Assembly: GCF_035222375.1 (NCBI RefSeq)
Contig: NW_026946365.1
Location: forward strand, 1,488,001 to 1,552,000
DNA from: Podospora pseudocomata
Taxonomy: Eukaryota; Ascomycota; Sordariomycetes; Sordariales; Podosporaceae
DNA: 64,000 nt
Reading direction: 5' to 3'
Every line of letters begins with the position of its first letter. Positions within the stretch are counted from its first letter, which is position 1. The position numbers were made by a program, and so were the translations under genes. Below, one piece after another: positions 1-12,550 of the stretch. The notes beneath the pieces were generated by a model, which was given only the letters and a program-made list of their open reading frames with translations, was not told the origin of the DNA and ran no database searches.

Positions 1-1312
1 AGCTTCTGTCTACGCGCCGCCGGCACGTCGTGATCGCTGTCCGCCTCGCTGGTGGCACCCGTCGACGAGGTGGCGTCCGCTCTGCCGCTAAAGGTGTCGT
101 CCATGGTGGACGCCGACGTCCGGCCATGCGTGGAGATCTCACCCAGGCGCATAAGCTGGATGGCGACGTCCTTGTCTTCCTCAGACATGCAGCTGTTGGC
201 GGTGCCGTCTGGTGTCGCCACCATGGGCATCCCCGGTGTGGCCGCGAAGCCGAAGCTGCCGCGCGAGCGCCGCATGTCACTGCTGGGCGTGGGGTACGTG
301 GAAGGGTGCGCAAACCCGTTGTTGTAACTGTGCGGGGAGTGCAAAGAAGGCCGAGGATTGCTGAAGGGATTTGGCCCAGACTGAATATATGGCAGCGAGG
401 GACGATGCTGATGATCAGCACGCCGTGCCGGTGAGACGGAAGGGTTGGACGTGGCCGCGGGCATCTGCAGAGGGGCATAGAGAGGCAACTCCTGGAGACA
501 AATAAAACTCATGTCAGAAACCAGCATTCACAACCCGTTAGACGACGTCTTAAACATACCGAGCTGTCAAACTTGGGACGCTTGCGACGGCCACCCTCGA
601 CGATATTGTCCACACTGATTTCCGTGTTGCCGAGATGGTCCTTGCTTTTGCTCGACGACGAGCCTGGCGCGCCGTCGCCGCTGCTGTAGCCGTTGAAGCT
701 TTCACCGTGACTGTCGCCATTCAACTGCGATCTGTTCTTGGCAGAACGTGACCGTACCTTCTTGGAGCCGGGGTTGTTGTTTGCCGAGCCGCTGCGACGT
801 CCACGTCCGCCATTAGGCGAAGGGCTACGCAGGCGTGACGCAGGCGGCGAGTGAGGTCTGGCAAAGAGATGGTCATCTGGGCGCGGAGGTGGTGGCAGAG
901 GCGACTGGGACATGAAGGTGTCGGCGGTATAAAAGTTGTGTTGGGGCGCTGGCGGGTGGTCATAGGAATACGGCCGGGGAAGCTCATCGTGAACCCGCAC
1001 GGAAACGGTCATATCATGAGCAAAGTTCTCGTAGTGGGGAATGAGGATATTGCCCTCCGCATCCTCAAAGCTTACGCCTTTGGAGATAGTCTGGGTGGTA
1101 TACAGACCGTAAAAGTTCTTGACCGTCGACACGATCGACTCTGTGGCGTCGTGAGGGTAGATCTTGACACGAAGGGGCAGGCGCCCCCGCGATGCCTGGA
1201 AGATCAAGACGAACGTAACCTGCTTGGGCTCCGCGACGGTACGGGGCGAGATGCTGCCGTTAGGCTGACCTGGGCGCCCGTGTCCTATCCCGGTTGGCGA
1301 CATGGCTGCCAT
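1..1312 (-). CDS. Conserved Ser/Pro-rich nuclear-type protein, N-terminal part (cut by window edge)
   Basis: Two exons are visible: 1312 down to 560 and 491 down to the edge, separated by a 68-base intron (492-559, GTATG donor, CTCCAG acceptor) that keeps the frame. The ATG at 1312 has A at -3 and begins MAAMSPTGIGHG; an in-frame upstream ATG at 1348 has a poorer N-terminus. Residues about 30 to 105 form a compact domain (NFYGLYTTQTISKGVSFED, then NILIPHYENF) that I read as a ubiquitin-like or PB1-like fold. After it come basic, Ser-rich stretches with RRKRPKF, then the motif EEDKDVAIQLMRLG and GRTSAST near the edge. These blocks recur in filamentous ascomycete proteins annotated as putative transcriptional regulators, but I cannot name the gene. 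Any DNA-binding domain would lie beyond the edge. The family call is from memory; the exons are read directly. Confidence 0.75.
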
Positions 1313-4300
1313 TGTATGATATGTATATGTGTATCTAGTGTATCGCACCGTCGACGGTGGCTTCGTAAAGGAGGTCGTGTGATGGAATGTGTGTCGCCGG
1401 TGGGGCTCAGCACCGTTGGTTTTGTTCGGTCGATAAAGGACTCAACAATCGCATTGGCAGTGGACAAGCGCTCGAAAAAGGCGACGAGGGTACAATGCCA
1501 ACGGACGGGTCCAGCTTGAGGGGCGGATGGACAGTGGTCTATCCTTGATTGAGGTCACCGCCAGTGCCGCAAGGACCCAGCCGACTCTTGTGGGTGCTGC
1601 TGGGGTGGTGCCGGACGGTGTTGGGAAGTTGTTGGATCTGGACAGAGCAATGCGACGGTTAGAGCTGGGTGCAGATGGACAGCAGCAGGTAGAAGAGGCA
1701 ATGCCATGAAGGGCTGATCGAACACAGGAAATGCGGTGGGGAACCGGGGGTGTAGGAATGCTCGATGGGTAGGAGGTAATGATGGTCGGGGTGCGAGCGC
1801 AACACAGCAAAAGCGGGTGCTCGTCGGGGGCAAGGCAAGCAAGCTTGCTTGAAAGCAGATAGAAGGTATACAGAGCAAGGTGTTGGAATCGCGAGGGACG
1901 GAAGGGGACGAGGAGGCTTACGGCAAGGTTGGGGAAGCGGTGGTGTCGTGGAGGAACTGAGCTGCGATTTCTTGTCGTCTCTGTCTCTGTCTCTGTCTCT
2001 GTCTCTCTCTTTTTTTTTCTCTCTCTCTCTCGTTGTTGAAGATGCGGGCCCGACCTAGTCAAGTTGGCAGAGTGTGAGCAAGGTGGGAGCAGAAGAAGAA
2101 TCGGGCTAGCCGGAAGCCGGCGATGGGTGACGGGCGATGGGATGGGGTGCCGGGAGGGGGACAATGGCTTACCAGAGGAACTTGGTTGGTTTGATGGCAC
2201 CGGGTTGAGCAATTCGGAGGTTGTGGGCGAGGAAGAGAACGGAGGAGTCGCAAAGAATCTGCATTAAAAGAGCAGATGCCGGTAATCGCACACCCGCACA
2301 CCAAACTGCCTGACCTTTGCGCGGATCCGTTCAGGGCAGTCCTCGACACTGTGCCACCGAGACACAATGGAGAGAGCAGCAAAACAGCAGAACAGCAGAA
2401 CAGCAGAACAAACTGGACTGGAACAGATGGAACAGGCTGGACTGGCTTAAGGTATTGTGAATGGATTCTTGATATCTGTGATTTTGGGCAATTTCCGGCC
2501 TTGCGCTCCCCCCGATCGCATCCTCATCTAGCCCTTGCGCCAGGGTGCGAGGAGCTGCCAACTGGGCGCTTTTCGCACGGCCAGCCATCCACCCAGCCAG
2601 CGGAGCGCTTGCAGACGTGGTAATCCACACTGACCGCACCTAACCTTACCTCACCTCTGGCAAGCTTCCCGGTCACTGATCACCAGATGGCTTTTGCCAA
2701 CCTGGCCTGGGTCACTCACACTCCCCCTGCCAGTGCATCTATTTTCAGGAAGCTTCTCTTCTGATGATGGGAGAAACCAAAGACTGCAAGAGACAGAAGG
2801 CAGAGCAAAGAACAGCAGTGGCTGCTGCTGCTTTGCTTTGTTGTTTCGGGTCTCTTGTATCATGCAGAGCGCATTCGGGGCGCATTCCGCTTTGCGCCGA
2901 GATCTGAGAAATGTGCGATATTCTTTCAGGGCAGGCACATTCCGATTCAAGACTTGGCTGTCATCTCTCTGTGTGCCAGGTCCTGTTTTCTTAGGTATTA
3001 TTCCTTCTTATCTCTCTTCCCAGGAGTAGAGTCCCAAAACATGCGATGGCGCAGTCTCCCGAAGTAGCAAGCACCAGCAGGAGCAGTCAAGGCAAAGGCC
3101 CGCTGCATTGGAGGTAAGGTTGTGCGTGTCGAGAACTGTCTGCACGAATACCAGTTTCTGAGAGATCATTTAATTCGCCTTCCGGTCGATCGAGACGATA
3201 CATAGACCGCTCTCTTTTCTTCTTCTGCGCGCGGCTAAAATCCGTCAAGTGTTTTCCAGACACCCAAGACAGACGCTGTTTACAGTCGTTGTTTACAGTC
3301 GCGAAGAAGAAGAAGAAGCTTGATGCTTGCCTTGCAAGGCGCATATACCGACATGCAGTCTGCGAAACACGGGCTGCTCACCGGGGAAGCCCTCCTTCTC
3401 CTGGGCCTCACCAATAATGACCATGGGGGAAGCCGTTGTTGGTCTGACCATTTAGGACCGCCTGGTATTCTTGGGCACACAACACAAGAGCTCAAATGTA
3501 GGGTCAACGCCCTGGGTCCTCTCTGGCCAGTGGCCAAGTCGAGCCCACAGGATGAGAATGCGCCAGAGAGGTTCATGAACCCCCCAAGGTGCCCGTTGCA
3601 GCCATCTCGAACCCCTCCATCGGCCAATGACAGTCGCCAGCAAGGTAGCGCAGCAACAGGGGTCTGCTGTAGATGTGCCTGGCACTGATAGGCAGGACTG
3701 CCCAAGCCCAGCTGTCGTGGTACAAGAAAATAAACACTGTCACTCGATAGATAAGTATTATCTTGTCCACTACATGGCCAGCAAGGTGGCGCCGTGGCCC
3801 TACCTGCAGCAGAGCAGTTGCATTTTCAGATAAAATCTCCGCTGATGGGCAGAGATTCCAGAGATGTATGGTCAGATTCCACGGGAGACACAACGGCGCA
3901 AGCCGTCCAGATATCAGACTGGGCTCACCGCAAATGCGCGGGGTTTTGATGGAAAGATTGTGAGATTGTGAGAGATCGCAAAAGATAGGAACGCCGGGCA
4001 AACGGGGAGCTTCCGGCATTGACCGAAGCAGCATGGAGAGGCGCACAACTGATATGGGATAGCAAAAAGTCTGAAATGAACTGTTTGCCTGCCCCGCGGC
4101 TGGCTCCCCCTCAGTGGCATTAAGGTTGTCTTGGGCCGAGTGTATTCGAGACAAGCCGGCCGTTTGTTCCCTCTTTTTTGGCAATTGTTGTGAGGTAACT
4201 TTGTGTGCGCTGCGCGAGTGCGGGTGTGTCGTCCTTGGTTTGTAGAGGGGAGGATCGGGCGCGGCTCGATGCGCTGGCAAAGTTTCAAATGCAAAGCCTG

Positions 4301-7300
4301 CATCGAATCATCGCGCCAGATTCTCCGAGTTCTCCCAAGTGTCAGACCGTCAACAAAAGGACCCGCAGACCCGCCTATTACCTGTCACTGCTCTATTATT
4401 CGTGATTCTTGGTCCTTGGGGACGGCCGTGGTCGCCTCGAAGCTCGCTGTTGCAGAAAACGCTAACAAGGTGGTGGTGATATCTCCAAGTCAAGATGCTA
4501 GTGTACCCCTCTACGCTCGCCATCCATCACGACTACCGCATGCAGCTCAGGCCCGGACGAGCGCACTTGCGTCCATGGCACTTCCCACCCCGCTCCACCT
4601 TTGACGGAGGAGACGGACAGCTGGAGGCGAGCGAGGAAGCGAGGAGAGGAAGCAATTCTCTTTGTGCAGTAGGGGGGAGGGGTCTTGGTTGGTGGCGGGT
4701 CGTACATGCACGTACATAACATAGAGCTTTGGCTGGACTCCTGGACATTTGCTGGAGGTGAGTGACTGTCAGCGCCAGTGGCTTCCATTCCGTGGATCTT
4801 GGCTGCTTCCATGACCGCAACGGCACCCTTGCCCGTTTCCAGCGCCCGATCTGCAACCGCCAGACGCCCTCGATTCCCCTCCTCTTTGCTTGATGTCCCG
4901 GCTTTGTCGCAAGAGTCTCTGGCGGGCTTTCCGGACAGGATCCAGCCATTGGTGTCACCAGGTACCACGGCGCATTGTTTTTGGAAGGTTGCGACCACTC
5001 CATCCGTCATGTTTGTCGCAACCAAACTCACAGAGACAAAAGAGTCCGTCCACGATCCTGTGGGGCACACACAAGAAGAAGCTCCGGCCCCACACCATTG
5101 GCTCGTGGCTTTGTTGTTCCCCAGATCTGACCAAACACTTGACACTCCGGAGGAGAACACACAGTAGCTCAGAGCAGGTAGGCATGGTGGCATGCCCTCG
5201 CAAGAAGGAGGGGGACGGTCCCTGTTCTCGCCACGCCCACAAAAACCTTGACGTGTGTGCCAATGTCGCAGAAAGGGCACACGTTGCTGATTGCGCTACA
5301 TAAATCAAAGCTGCGCAAGAGATCGCATCATATTAAGCAGCCTACTCCGCAGCGGAGCGAGTCGCGGAAGAAGCCACCAGCAAAACCCACCCCTGCTATC
5401 GACCGACCGTCTCTTCGCGGCAGGACACATCCGTTCCGTTGGCAAAGTCAAAGTTTCAATTGCTCAGGTGGGCGCCGTCTCTTTGTGAGGAGGTAGCGTA
5501 GGATTCCACCACATGGCACATGCGATCGAAGCTCAAGTTGGAGGGAGTGGAGGGGTTCTTCTCCTCTTGTCACATTCTGCAAGAGGGGTCGAGGACCGTC
5601 GAGGCAATTTATGGCCCCGGAGCAGGGTTTCTCGGTGTCGCCTATGGACTGTCCAAACCCCGCGTTGACCGGAGTCCCTGGAAAAGGAAGAGAAAAGTAG
5701 AGTTAATACCCGGTTCTCCAGAAGCTCTGGTAGCTTCTCGTGTTGATACACAAGGCGTGCTTCAGCCATTGCTGCGCCGGGTTAGATGACTGGTAGTGCG
5801 TAGGTAGGTATCGGCGGCCGTTGGTCAAGTGGCCCGACTTCTCCACCCACCGCCGCCGCGCTGAAAGTTTTCCTTTGGATGGGGATCCTGGCCCATGGCT
5901 GGTTCCGGAATGGCCTCGTCAGGCTGCGATTTATCCTCTTGAGAATCTGGGAGAAGAGAAAGATCGAAATTGGCGACTGACAATAGGAAAGTCATGATTG
6001 AATAGAACCTCAAAAGTCCAGCAAGGTTCTCACGTGACAACGCGAACGGGGGCGGGCCCCGGTCTGCCCCGCTACGCGTAAAAGCTGGTGGCAGGGAAAA
6101 TGAAAAAGACGCAGCAGTGGACCAATAGGAGTGCGGTAAAGAGGAAACAAAGGTAGGTGCCAGCTCTGGGTAGAGATTAGGGTTGATATAAGTCGAGAAT
6201 GGTTTGTGAGAAATAATGTGGTGGGATTTGCTGTAATTTGCTTAATTAAGGTCCAGGAGAAGTTGACGCGCCGGTCGCGCAAAAGGCCAGTGCCCAGACG
6301 GCGGGGCTACGTCACCCCGTGGAAGAGTTATGTAAGCTTTGAGCATGCTTGTTGATTACTGGTGCGAGAGAACACATGCATCGTTAGTCTGCTGGACTTG
6401 GGCCTGCAGACTCCACGATGGAGATCAGAACTCCATAGTTGACCTACCCGGCCGGGCTGAGATGGAGAATGGCAAGGCTGTAAGTGATGATGATAATGGC
6501 CATGTTCTTCAAATGTGAAATTTCAAAGGGCATTTGATGCTGTTTTGTTCATATCCCAGGAATTGGAACATGTGCATATGATTGGGGTCGCCGTAACAAC
6601 CCAGACGGGCATGCACGGACCACACCGCCCAAATGGAACTCTGTCTGTGTTTACTTGCATCTTGTCAATAAACACATGGTGAAAAACATTCTCGCTGTTC
6701 TCTTTAACCTTTGCTCCACCCGCGACCTCTGCTGTTGGAAGGTTCTTATCGGCATCGCACAGCAATCGTTGCTTCAGGTTCCTCTTACTCATGTCCTTGA
6801 CCTCAATATAGTGAGTGAAGGCGCGCCCCGCTTGACGCTTGACCGTGTCGAATTTATTGAGGTGCCTTCCCGACACCCACGCGCCCTCCTTCCCGCTGCG
6901 CTGGTATTTTTGCGACGCTGTGGCAACCAGCGCCCACGATAGCCTCACCAGCCCCCCGCCTTGCTCTCCTCATTGCTCCGCTTTATATCTCGATGCCCTC
7001 AAGCCTATTCGCCGGCTTCCCAGTATTGTCAACAGGAAGAATCCATCCCGAGGGACGACGATAAGTATTCAGTTTCGATTCAGGAGCGGGGACCACCTTT
7101 TCTCTGCCCTCTGCTCTCTGCTCTCCTCGCAACAACAACCACATCGCCTTCTTCCACCACTACCTCACTTTTCCAGAGACCAAAGACTTCTTATCTGACT
7201 CGACAACTGCCATCTCAACCGCTCGTCTCATCGTTCCCGCAACCAAGACGATATCCAGAAGGAAAAAGGTCTTTGCGACAACAGCCTCAACCAACATCAA

Positions 7301-7323
7301 ATAGAAGGTAAAAACCCGACATC
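1313..7323. other. 6-kb gene-free region between two divergent genes
   Basis: I see no convincing coding exon on either strand. Open frames here have no recognisable domain, no splice pattern and uneven composition. The stretch must carry the upstream regions and leaders of both divergent genes. Simple features are a CT tract at 1976-2032 and scattered pyrimidine runs nearer the cyclin start. A long shared upstream region is common for regulatory genes in filamentous fungi. Confidence 0.6.
1976..2032. repeat. CT-rich simple repeat (CTCTGT/CT)n
   Basis: About 57 bases of repeated CTCTGT followed by T9 and CT dinucleotides. On the minus strand it reads GAGA/ACAGAG and lies about 700 bases upstream of the ATG at 1312, so it may fall in the leader or promoter of that gene. 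Confidence 0.8.
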
Positions 7324-9631
7324 ATGGATGCCAAGGTATGTCTTTCTGCCCAGAACTCCTCCCCACTTCCTCCCTCTACCCAACTCTGCCATCCCATCAT
7401 CGTTGGTCGCAAGTCCACGAGCGCCCACCTTGCCCCTCCACTTTTGACTTGCTCAGGTGGAAAGCCTCGTGGTCTATTCACCATCTGAAGTCGCTCGAGA
7501 CGAGCTTCTACATAACCCAGACCGTTCTGCCGAATCTTCCATGACAGACAGGCTAACCAACTTCTCTTCCCGAAATAGCCTCAGCGCCCTCTGCGCATCT
7601 ACCAAGCCGCCCCTCCTATCACCGAGCACATCCATTCTAACAAGCCCTCCTTGCACCAGCGAAACAAGTCCGTTGGCACCGTCAAGATTATGGCCAACAC
7701 GGGTGCCCTCAACGCTCCTCCCAAGAGAGTCATCCTCCACGATCTGAGCAACACCAATCGCCCCTTGGCCGACGAGCCCATCGGTAAGGCTGTTCGCGCT
7801 CGCGCCAAGTCGGTTGTTAATGCTGCTGCTCCTACTGTCGCCGGAGCCGGTCGCAACGACGAGAAGGAGAACCACCAGGTTGCGCCTGCTCCGGTTGCAA
7901 AGTCCTACAACGTGGCTCCGGTCGATGTCACAAAGCCCACCGCTCGTAACGCCAACAGCCTCAACCAGCAACGTCCCGTCGGCGCCCTTGCCCAACCTCC
8001 TCTGAAGAATGGTGTTCCCAGGAACATCAAGCCCACCATGATCTACAGAGACAGCAATGAGCAGGAAGTCGCCGGTCGTGTCGAGCTTCTTACCAACGTT
8101 GACGATCTGGTTGCCATGGTTGACAAGCAGATTAAGCACCCACGTCAATACAAGAGCCAGCCATCCTTGAAGGCAGAGCAAGCCTCCCAGAAGCCGACCC
8201 AGTCCAAGGCTGCGGTCCAGACCCAGAAGCTCGCCGAGCTCGATGACGAGAGCGATTTCGATGACAATGTTACCGAGGCGGCTTACGAGGACGCCGTGGA
8301 GCAGATTTCGTACGACACCGCCGGCATTGGCAACCGCAATCTGGCTGAGCTCGAGTCCGATGTGTCCGTTTCCATCGCGCAGGTGGCCAAGTCCCTTCCC
8401 ACAGCTGAGGAGGACGAGTATTCGGACGAGGATCACTCGGGTGTTTACGAGGATCATGGATACACGACAGCCCACTCCTATCGGTCTCATGGGGACAACA
8501 CCACGGGCGGACTGACCACCATGGTGGCTCCTGCTTCCAGCCTCAATGCGCAGAGAGAGCTTGCCATTGCCAAGGACTGGGTTCTTTCTACTCAGACGGA
8601 GGAAGAGATTGAGGAAGAGGCCTGGGACGTGAGCATGGTGGCCGAGTATGGCGAAGAGATCTTTGCTTACATGAGACAGCTCGAGGTATGTACTTTTTGC
8701 AGTGGAGCGCGTCAGGAGCCACGGAACTAACAGTTTTGTTTTGTGCAGGATTCTATGGTCCCCAATCCCCACTACATGGATAACCAGACCGAAATCCAGT
8801 GGTCGATGCGCGCAGTTCTCATGGACTGGTTGATTCAGGTACATCACCGGTTTTGCCTGCTCCCCGAGACGCTGTTTCTCACCGTCAACTACATTGACCG
8901 CTTCCTGTCGGTCAAGATTGTCTCGCTCGGCAAGCTCCAGCTTGTCGGCGCCACGGCCCTCTTCGTTGCCGCCAAGTACGAGGAGATCAACTGCCCATCA
9001 GTCCAGGAAATTGTGTACATGGTCGACTCGGGCTACAACGTGGACGAGATCCTCAAGGCGGAGCGCTTCATGCTTAGTATGCTTCAGTTTGAGCTCGGCT
9101 GGCCCGGTCCCATGAGCTTCCTGCGTCGCATTAGCAAGGCTGATGATTACGAGTTGGAGACTCGCACTCTGGCCAAGTATTTCTTGGAGGTCACCATCAT
9201 GGACGAGCGCTTTGTTGGCAGCCCTGCCAGCTACATTGCCGCCGGTGCCCACTGCATCTCTCGCATGTTCCTCGAGAAGGGCGATTGGGTATGTTGTTCT
9301 TGTCTTGCGTCTTGTGGCATCTCGGATACTAACCGTTCTTCAGACTCTTTCTCACGTTCACTACTCTGGCTACACCTTGAGCCAGCTCAAGCCACTCATC
9401 AACATGATGTTTGAATGCTGCCGCGAGCCTCGCAAGCACCACAGCGCCGTCTATGACAAATACTCGTCCCCCAAGTACAAGAACGCCTCGACCTATGTTG
9501 AGGCCAAGATGCTTCGTGGGGTGACGCTGTCCTACCTCTACAGCGCCATGGCCGAGGCCGCGAGCTCGTCGGGCTCCGAGTGTGAGGCCTTCCGCACCAA
9601 CCACCACTTGCCTGTTGCCCTTGAGGCCTAA
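7324..9631 (+). CDS. G2/mitotic-specific cyclin B
   Basis: Four exons, 7324-7335, 7579-8685, 8749-9288 and 9344-9631, give 648 residues. The introns (243, 63 and 55 bases) all have GTATG donors and in-phase AG acceptors. The first exon encodes only MDAK. The N-terminal half is disordered and carries a destruction box RVILHDLSN (residues 54-62) and a KEN box (100-102), the two signals read by the anaphase-promoting complex. The cyclin box follows: MRAVLMDWLIQVHHRF, then FLTVNYIDRFLS and AAKYEEI, and a second cyclin fold from about LDRISKAD-like LRRISKAD onward. The protein activates Cdk1 at the G2/M transition and is destroyed at mitotic exit. An acidic stretch (EEDEYSDEDHS) lies before the box. 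The least certain junction is exon 1 to 2, chosen because MDAK joined to PQRPLRIYQAAPP is in frame and a GCTAAC branch precedes the acceptor. Confidence 0.93.
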
Positions 9632-12550
9632 GTCTCGGACCTCGCTTCCGCCCAGAAACCATGTTGACAGGCTCTTCACTTCGATGTACTTGTTCATCAT
9701 TGCGACAACCTCGAGCATGCATTTGCTGGAAACCGTCGCAGCACCACAGCATGGATCTCCTTTCTTGATCTTGCCACGTTGGTGCTTCACCTTTTTGTTT
9801 TCTGGGCCAGCAAGCGTCTTTTGGCATTTGCCCTCGACACAAACAGACACCAAAACGCTGTGGCAGAGATTTTTTTGGTCTTGCTATCGGCCACCACCAA
9901 ATAATTTCCTTGTTTTCTTCGTTTTCTTTTCTTCCGCTTTTATTCTCGCATCAGGGGTTTTTTTTTTCTTTCTTTCCAGGCACTCGTCGCAACGTCTCGC
10001 TATTTCAATGCAGCCCATCATGCATTAGATTTTTGCGGAACACTGCGTCTTGGCTACTGGGACAGACTTCCAGGATTCGATGCACACAATGTTTTTTTCC
10101 ACGACAACCACCAAAAAGTCGACAGAAACATATTCGCCCTTCTGACGATGTGACGAATGCCCTCTCACGATACCTTGTCTTTTTTTCCCATTTCTTTGCG
10201 CAAAACTTTCCCTTGTTCTCATGTCAATACGGTTTTCTTTTTTTTTTGTCACGATTGCGAAGCAATGAAGGTTTAAGGGTTGGTTGGTGATCCTGAGCAA
10301 AGCATTCATGGCTGTTATTTACATGGCGTTGTTTGGGTGGTACAAAGGCATTCGGGAATTGGGAGGTTAGGGGGAACATTCTGGTGGTGGGAGGGCGGTG
10401 GTGGTTTATATGGAAATGATATCCCCGTGGCTTATTGATGACACCTTGAAGAGAGGTGGTCAACAAAGCTGCAAGCAAGCAAGGCGTCTTTTTTTTCTTC
10501 TCGGTTCTCTTTCTGGGAAATGGAATGGGGGGTTATCTGGGATTGTTTGGGGGGAGGGGGGGGGGCTGGTGTTTTTATGGGTGGGTGGGAAATTGTGTGT
10601 TTTTATGTCTGCTGCCTTTTTTTTCTTTCTTTTTTCTTTCCAACCAGGATCATTGGAGGGACAATGCTGTTTGTTTCTCTTTTAGAAAGGAGGGGTTGGG
10701 GGGTAAAGGAAGGGGTTTGGGGCTGGCGGGCTACTATTATGTGTATAAATTATAATATTTTCTGGGGGCATGATGGCTATTTTCTTTTGATATTTTTTCT
10801 TCTCTCTGTTATGGAGGGAGGGATAGATATTAGGAGTGGGCATCACATCATGGGACTAAGTTCGATTGAGGGGTTTAGATGCCAATAGATGTGACACGGT
10901 GTTGTCTTATTGATTTGGGGATAGGAGTGATGTGAGTGAGGTGAGTGAGGTGAGCGAGGTGAGTGATGTGAATGATGTGAATGATGTTCACTCTTGTGAC
11001 TGTTTGATGACCATCTCAACTGTCATTTTCTCTGCAGTATCATATGGTACCTGATATACACTCCCTTACACTTGAATTGTATTTATGAAGAGCAAGTTCA
11101 ATGTGAGAGACCCCTCGGTGTGTTCAAAACAAGATAGTACAGCCAGATCACCTTCTACACAAGAAGGAAATTATATAGGCCAAGTCTTCAAAGGGATGCC
11201 ATGTGGCTTTATGTGATGCTGAGACATTCATCTTGCAGGAAAACGCAAGGGATCAGGTGATGATCTCATGATACTAGCTAGTGGAAACACAAATCTTCAA
11301 GACTATGGGTGGTGTCAAAACATCACATGTCTTCTAAAAACAAACAGCTTCTCTATATCAGTGAGTTGTGAGAAGAGATGGCATTGATGTCTGACAGGAT
11401 GGAAAGGGGGGGTTGCCTGTCAGTAACTGTCAATTGAAACGCTGGTGCAGATCTTGAAGAATTTAAGCTTTTTTGTGGCCCCCCCTGGTTACTGGCGATC
11501 TTGGGGGGATCCCCGTGGCCTTCCTTTTTTGGTGTCCGAGATCTTCTGGGAAATTGACGGGAGTAGTTGGTCACCTGAGGCTATTACGAGTTCAGAGAGT
11601 GAAATGAGGGTATAGGGTCTGGAGCATCACCCCCTCATGGAGGCAAGTGAACCTCGGAGTGTCCGGGTGTTTTTCGGCTTGGGGTTACAAGTCCAGACCG
11701 GCGTGGATCGGAGGGCGGCTCCCGCGCTGCCGAGCCAAATCACTCTCGGCTATTGTGTAACTGGATCCCGCTGCCAAGAACCTGTTTTCCCACACCCCCC
11801 ACTGTTTGACCTGGTGAATTGCTGGTTGGGATTGGTCAGATGGTGGGGAAGCCTGGGGAAGTTATGAGTGGAAAAAAAAGAGGAACTGCGACTTCACTTT
11901 TTTTCCTGGGTACTAGGCAAGGCTCAGAATTTTGTGGTGGTGTTTTTTTTTTTTTTTTTTTTTTTCATACCTCGTTCTCGTTCTTGTTCTGCCCCAGATT
12001 TGGACGTGATCCACTTCTTTTTTCTTTTTTTTTTTTTTCCGCAAAGACCCTTGACCCCGTCGTCTCCGGTTCGGCAGACTCCATCCCACATCCCTCCTCT
12101 TTCCGTTGTTGTCCTGTCCCAGTTGTCCAGCCCCCTCCCCTCCCCTTCTTTGGCAGGAACGGTCATCAGACACCTTTCGTTGTTGACAGACAACTTTTTT
12201 GTTGCGCATTGCGAGGCTTGAGTCAGAAACCCTTTACCTACCCGCGAGTCCCAAGCCACCACAACTCTTCCTCGCGTGACACAAACCTTCGTCTGTCATT
12301 TTTTTTTGTTTTTTAAACGACGACCTCGGTTTCTGTTTTTCTCCCTCGCTCGCAATCTCTTTGCGGTACGCAACCCACGTCTTTTGCCAGCGCGCAAATT
12401 GACTCAACTTCGGCCACTTCGCGACCCCACACTTTATAGGCTGATTGCGACAACGGCGTTAACGGCTTGAGTGCTGTTGGTGCTGACTGAACCAGTTCAA
12501 CGTCGTTCGTTTCGCAAATATCAAGCATCTAGACTAGACACACAACAAAC
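9632..12550. other. Intergenic: cyclin 3' region and leader of the carrier gene
   Basis: T-rich sequence follows the cyclin stop, then G-rich low-complexity DNA near 10520-10740. A 9-base tandem array lies at 10932-10985. Long T runs at about 11942-11965 and 12020-12040 lie upstream of the carrier gene, as is usual for highly expressed fungal promoters. No gene is supported here. Confidence 0.6.
10932..10985. repeat. Tandem array of six 9-base units
   Basis: Six consecutive units read GTGAGTGAG, GTGAGTGAG, GTGAGCGAG, GTGAGTGAT, GTGAATGAT, GTGAATGAT. The units are graded, with G/T changes accumulating to the right, which suggests local slippage expansion. Each of the first units contains a consensus fungal 5' splice motif (GTGAGT), but no exon surrounds it. 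Confidence 0.85.

Noticed and set aside
3573-5280. Two minus-strand open frames of 235 and 260 residues in the 6-kb spacer
   Set aside because: No domain, no splice pattern, Cys and Ser scattered as in random reading, and no start context.
7474-8847. A 457-residue open frame on the minus strand
   Set aside because: It is antisense to cyclin B exons and crosses the cyclin introns without its own signals.
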